A DNA stretch of 64,000 nucleotides, taken from positions 15,126,213-15,190,212 of the forward strand of contig NC_033621.1 of NCBI RefSeq assembly GCF_001540865.1, read 5' to 3'. A model generated the notes under the pieces. It saw only the letters and a program-made list of their open reading frames with translations, was not told where the DNA came from and made no database searches. How positions within the stretch are numbered: position 1 is the first letter of the stretch; the number at the start of each line of letters is the position of its first letter. The position numbers were made by a program, and so were the translations under genes. Origin of the DNA: Ananas comosus (taxonomy: Eukaryota > Streptophyta > Magnoliopsida > Poales > Bromeliaceae). Positions 62,580-64,000 of the stretch are shown here, piece by piece.

Positions 62580-62828
62580 TTATTTTTGTGGTTGGATGTT
62601 TGGAAGGAAGAAATTTGACTTTTGCTTCCTAAAATATTTTGATATCCACAATTCAGTAGGATTGCATATTTGACTTACAAAGTTTTTTATTTTATTCGAA
62701 AAATATTTTGAAGATTGAATATGGTAATATATTTTAAACATTTGATTACATTTCTCGTCAACCAAGTAGCAAAAACTTTTCAAATAAATCAAATAAATAT
62801 GTGGAATAAGATGTCGATGCATGGACAC
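62580..62828. mobile_element. MITE-like element, family C, copy 2
   Basis: Shares GGTTGGATGTTTGGAAG at the left and the AAAATATTTTGAAGATTGAATATGG and AAACATTTGATTACATT words with copy 1. End definition is weak. 62829-63797 to its right is AT-rich with an imperfect repeat of TGTAACTACTTCTRCACGCC (63219 and 63271) and no gene seen. Confidence 0.4.
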
Positions 62829-63797
62829 CGTTTGGATTCCAGAACAGGATATTCAAGATAATATATTTGGTATGAAGGTTTTATTATGTAATTGATGTTG
62901 GAAAAATCTTTGTGATCTTTTATTGTAATATTCTTTAAAAATAATTTGAAAGTATAATTTCAGATTATGAAAAATTCCGAGAAAAAGAAAAGAACAAATA
63001 CTGTAAAGAAAATATTTAGATAATGTCTGTGGATCGAGACGTGCAGAGCACTGTCCTAGAAGCGAAATTACCCATTCACGTGCAAGGCTTCCCATCAATT
63101 ACTTCCACTTCTAGTGATACAACGATTACATTCCACCCCGTCGGCACGCTTTCAAGGTGGCGCAAGACGAACCCAACAAGCTTCAGATCCAGCAAAACAT
63201 ATCAATTTATTATTTAAAATGTAACTACTTCTGCACGCCCAGGCTGGATCTACTCCTCTTTCAACTGAAACTGTAACTACTTCTACACGCCTCGATCCAT
63301 AGGTCTTATCTAAACTTTTTCTTTATAATATTTATTATTTATTTTCTTTTTTGAAATTTTTTTAAATCTGAAATTAAACTTTCGAATTATTTTTAAAAAA
63401 TGTTATAATAAAATATCAGAAAGATTTTTCCAACAATTGAAAGTTAGGAATTTAATTTTTGTTCTTTTAAAAAAGCTTGGTATCCATGATTTCATAATAA
63501 TATATTAAACCGAGGCGATCTATATTATTACAAAAAAAAACCTTACAATTTGAATATAATATTTTAAATTATTTGTGTGTTGATAAAATTCATATAGAAT
63601 TCTCAATTACATCTAATTGTCCAGATTGTCAATAGAAGTAGTAGTGTTAGTGGTTAATATTTTTATCATTCAGATATGACAAGATTGATTCAATGTATCT
63701 TACCAAAATTTACATTTTTTGTTTAATGAAAAATCAAAGATAACTCTTGAATATCAATTCTCTTTCTAAATAACACCACTAATAGAAATAAAAAAAA

Positions 63798-63997
63798 AGG
63801 TAATCTTCAAATACCACTTCTGTGTTTTTACACTTTCTCACTTTAGTATCTTGTGGTTTAAAGTGTATCAATTTAGTACCCCGTGGTTTCATTTTTCTCT
63901 TTTTGTCAGATTTTTTTCGTTAAATCAGTGACAAAGTTAAACTAAAAGGTATTAAAGTAAATATGTGATAAATCTAAGTGGGATATCTGAAGTTTTT
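63798..63997. mobile_element. MITE family A, copy 3
   Basis: AGGTAATCTTCAAATACC, then CACTTTCTCACTTTAGTATC, TTTAAAGTGTATCAATTTAG, ending GGATATCTGAAGTTTTT at the window edge. Same family as 13534-13887. Confidence 0.6.
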
Positions 63998-64000
63998 GTA

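Noticed and set aside
58661..64000. Search for a second host gene downstream of the cyclophilin
   Set aside because: No frame with recognisable domains or exon-like composition; only MITEs, SINE remnants and AT-rich DNA.
1..64000. tRNA and rRNA genes
   Set aside because: The only tRNA-like hits are primer-binding sites (short complements of initiator Met tRNA) and the SINE B box; no full cloverleaf seen.

Overview
This window is nuclear DNA from a flowering plant, probably a monocot; I could not fix the species. The evidence is a spliced plant-type cyclophilin gene with GC-rich first exons, surrounded by plant transposable-element families: chromodomain Ty3/Gypsy, Copia-like LTR elements, TRIM, hAT, PIF/Harbinger, Tourist-like MITEs, tRNA-related SINE remnants and an integrated pararetrovirus. 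There is no prokaryotic-style gene layout.

The only host gene I can support is a single-domain peptidyl-prolyl isomerase of the CYP18-2/PPIL1 type, on the + strand. Its six coding exons (14075-14146, 14267-14362, 14743-14804, 15647-15780, 41105-41189, 58113-58158) join in frame with GT-AG introns into 164 codons. The coding sequence is 495 bp, but the gene spans about 44 kb because intron 4 (25.3 kb) and intron 5 (16.9 kb) are packed with transposons and viral DNA.

Layout: 1-12508 holds two nested minus-strand Gypsy elements; a Tekay/Del-like chromovirus (1-8652) sits inside the gag of a second element whose long LTR runs to about 12508 and itself carries a solo TRIM LTR. 12509-14074 is AT-rich intergenic DNA with a MITE just upstream of the gene. 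Intron 4 contains two opposed hAT remnants (16.5-20.6 kb), a TRIM (21.4-21.8 kb), about 2.7 kb of unassigned DNA, and a 15.6-kb fold-back mosaic of a Copia-like non-autonomous element (25.15-40.75 kb). That element has a gag remnant and an accessory ORF but no visible polymerase. The mosaic is unusually rich in single-base indels and may be partly an assembly artefact. Intron 5 contains a broken, rearranged endogenous pararetrovirus (about 42.6-53.4 kb) with 1.9-kb inverted arms, split by a 3.6-kb LTR-like block, then a long-TIR AT-rich element, a PIF/Harbinger transposase with a possible Myb/SANT partner ORF, and a Tourist-like MITE. Downstream of the gene (58.2-64 kb) I see only MITEs, SINE remnants and AT-rich DNA.

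Functionally, the cyclophilin is the one apparently working gene. All mobile and viral coding regions carry stops, frameshifts or deletions, except the long pol ORF of the first Gypsy element, which is open through RT, RNase H, integrase and chromodomain but is cut off from a broken gag-protease.
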